Origin: JAOAFZ01 sp964407325
GTDB lineage: Bacteria > Patescibacteriota > Microgenomatia > UBA1406 > GWC2-37-13
DNA length: 23,966 bases
NCBI GenBank assembly: GCA_964407325.1
Contig: CAYOVA010000023.1
Location: forward strand, 1-23,966
Direction of reading: 5' to 3'
Of the stretch, positions 23,741 through 23,966 are shown in pieces. A program made the position numbers and the translations under genes. Numbering within the stretch: position 1 is the first letter of the stretch; each line of letters begins with the position of its first letter. A model generated the notes under the pieces. It was not told where the DNA came from and searched no databases. It was given only the letters and a program-made list of their open reading frames with translations.

Positions 23741-23769
23741 AGTATACCAAAAAAATGAGGCTAAGTCAA
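23741..23769 (-). promoter_or_regulatory. sigma70-type promoter of PKD-like gene 1
   Basis: On the minus strand TTGACT (23764-23769), 17-bp spacer, TATACT (23741-23746). It is the best promoter match in the window. The transcript would start near 23734. Confidence 0.65.
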
Positions 23770-23790
23770 GGGTATAGAAGTCCTATATAC

Positions 23791-23822
23791 AAAAAAAGTC
23801 CCGCTTTGTGGGCGGGACTTTT
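23791..23822 (-). terminator. rho-independent terminator
   Basis: AGTCCCGC (23797-23804), 7-nt loop, GCGGGACT (23812-23819), followed on the minus strand by a run of seven T. It ends the partial gene at 23839-23966 and separates it from the promoter of PKD-like gene 1. A short T run on the plus strand could make it bidirectional. Confidence 0.85.
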
Positions 23823-23838
23823 AAATGCTAAGAGAAAA

Positions 23839-23966
23839 TTACTTGTAACCCTTTTCCTTCATACAGATATTCATCCACGAAGTTTCGGGGATTTCGATGG
23901 TTTGGGCTTCGTCGCCTGAACCGTCGGTTTTGATTACGCGGCCTGCCTGATAACAGCCATCAATAG
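23839..23966 (-). CDS. C-terminal end of an unknown small cysteine-containing protein (partial)
   Basis: 41 residues readable before the window edge: GCYQAGRVIKTDGSG, then EIPETSWMNICMKEKGYK and a TAA stop. Two cysteines. I do not recognise the family. It is followed by a textbook terminator. Composition is intermediate, nearer to the backbone. The 5' part lies outside the window. Confidence 0.6.
   Translation of the reverse strand, partial: IDGCYQAGRVIKTDGSGDEAQTIEIPETSWMNICMKEKGYK

Overview
The window looks like a draft (metagenome or single-cell) scaffold from a Patescibacteria/CPR-type bacterium, probably Microgenomates-like. This is inference from gene content: tandem FecR-domain surface proteins with Thr/Pro tails, two very large polytopic membrane proteins with a C-terminal NWANGW motif, a 858-residue TraG/VirB4-like ATPase beside one of them, and a YtxH pair. 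Stops and reading frames fit the standard bacterial code. Two 100-N runs mark scaffold joins. One (8161-8260) is a real break inside a hydrolase gene. The other (19776-19875) is artificial, because the contig ends on either side share exactly 55 bp and the gene closes in frame once that overlap is merged.

Two kinds of DNA alternate. The AT-richer backbone carries: a membrane-protein tail (1-69), a histidine kinase and a substrate-binding protein (140-2761), three tandem FecR-domain proteins followed by a lone receiver (3602-7711), a broken hydrolase (7801-8160), a HAD phosphatase (8330-8980), a RelE/RHH-type toxin-antitoxin pair (8958-9571), a YtxH pair (9747-10534), and a minus-strand series of ATPase, membrane protein A and membrane protein B (10597-21475). 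Clearly GC-richer blocks sit between backbone genes at about 2790-3440, 15930-18250 and 21500-23740. They encode only secreted proteins: an ETGYQV/FGYPISE repeat protein, a chimeric relative of it, and two paralogous multi-cysteine PKD-like proteins. These resemble secreted proteins of Chloroflexota.

The two kinds also differ in how translation starts. GC-rich genes have good Shine-Dalgarno sequences. Backbone genes mostly lack them, and at least four have a TATAAT/TATACT box only 5-7 nt before ATG, as expected for leaderless mRNAs. The GC-rich genes end in strong hairpins without U tracts, and the largest has a roughly 235-nt structured 5' leader.

The most striking structure is a perfect 283-bp inverted repeat (2740-3022 versus 16477-16759). 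It carries the leader, ribosome binding site, signal peptide and first mature residues of the repeat protein. At the second site these are joined to an unrelated coding sequence and abut the N-terminus of the substrate-binding protein. This is either recent capture of a secretion module or an assembly/amplification chimera. The 55-bp contig overlap shows the assembly used short k-mers, so the chimera explanation must be tested first.

Functionally the backbone suggests an envelope-centred locus: sensing (binding protein plus kinase, receiver), FecR surface proteins, possible glycan or polymer handling by the two large membrane proteins, and a DNA-translocation-type ATPase. If the GC-rich blocks are truly on the same chromosome, they are acquired cell-surface genes, possibly from a Chloroflexota partner.
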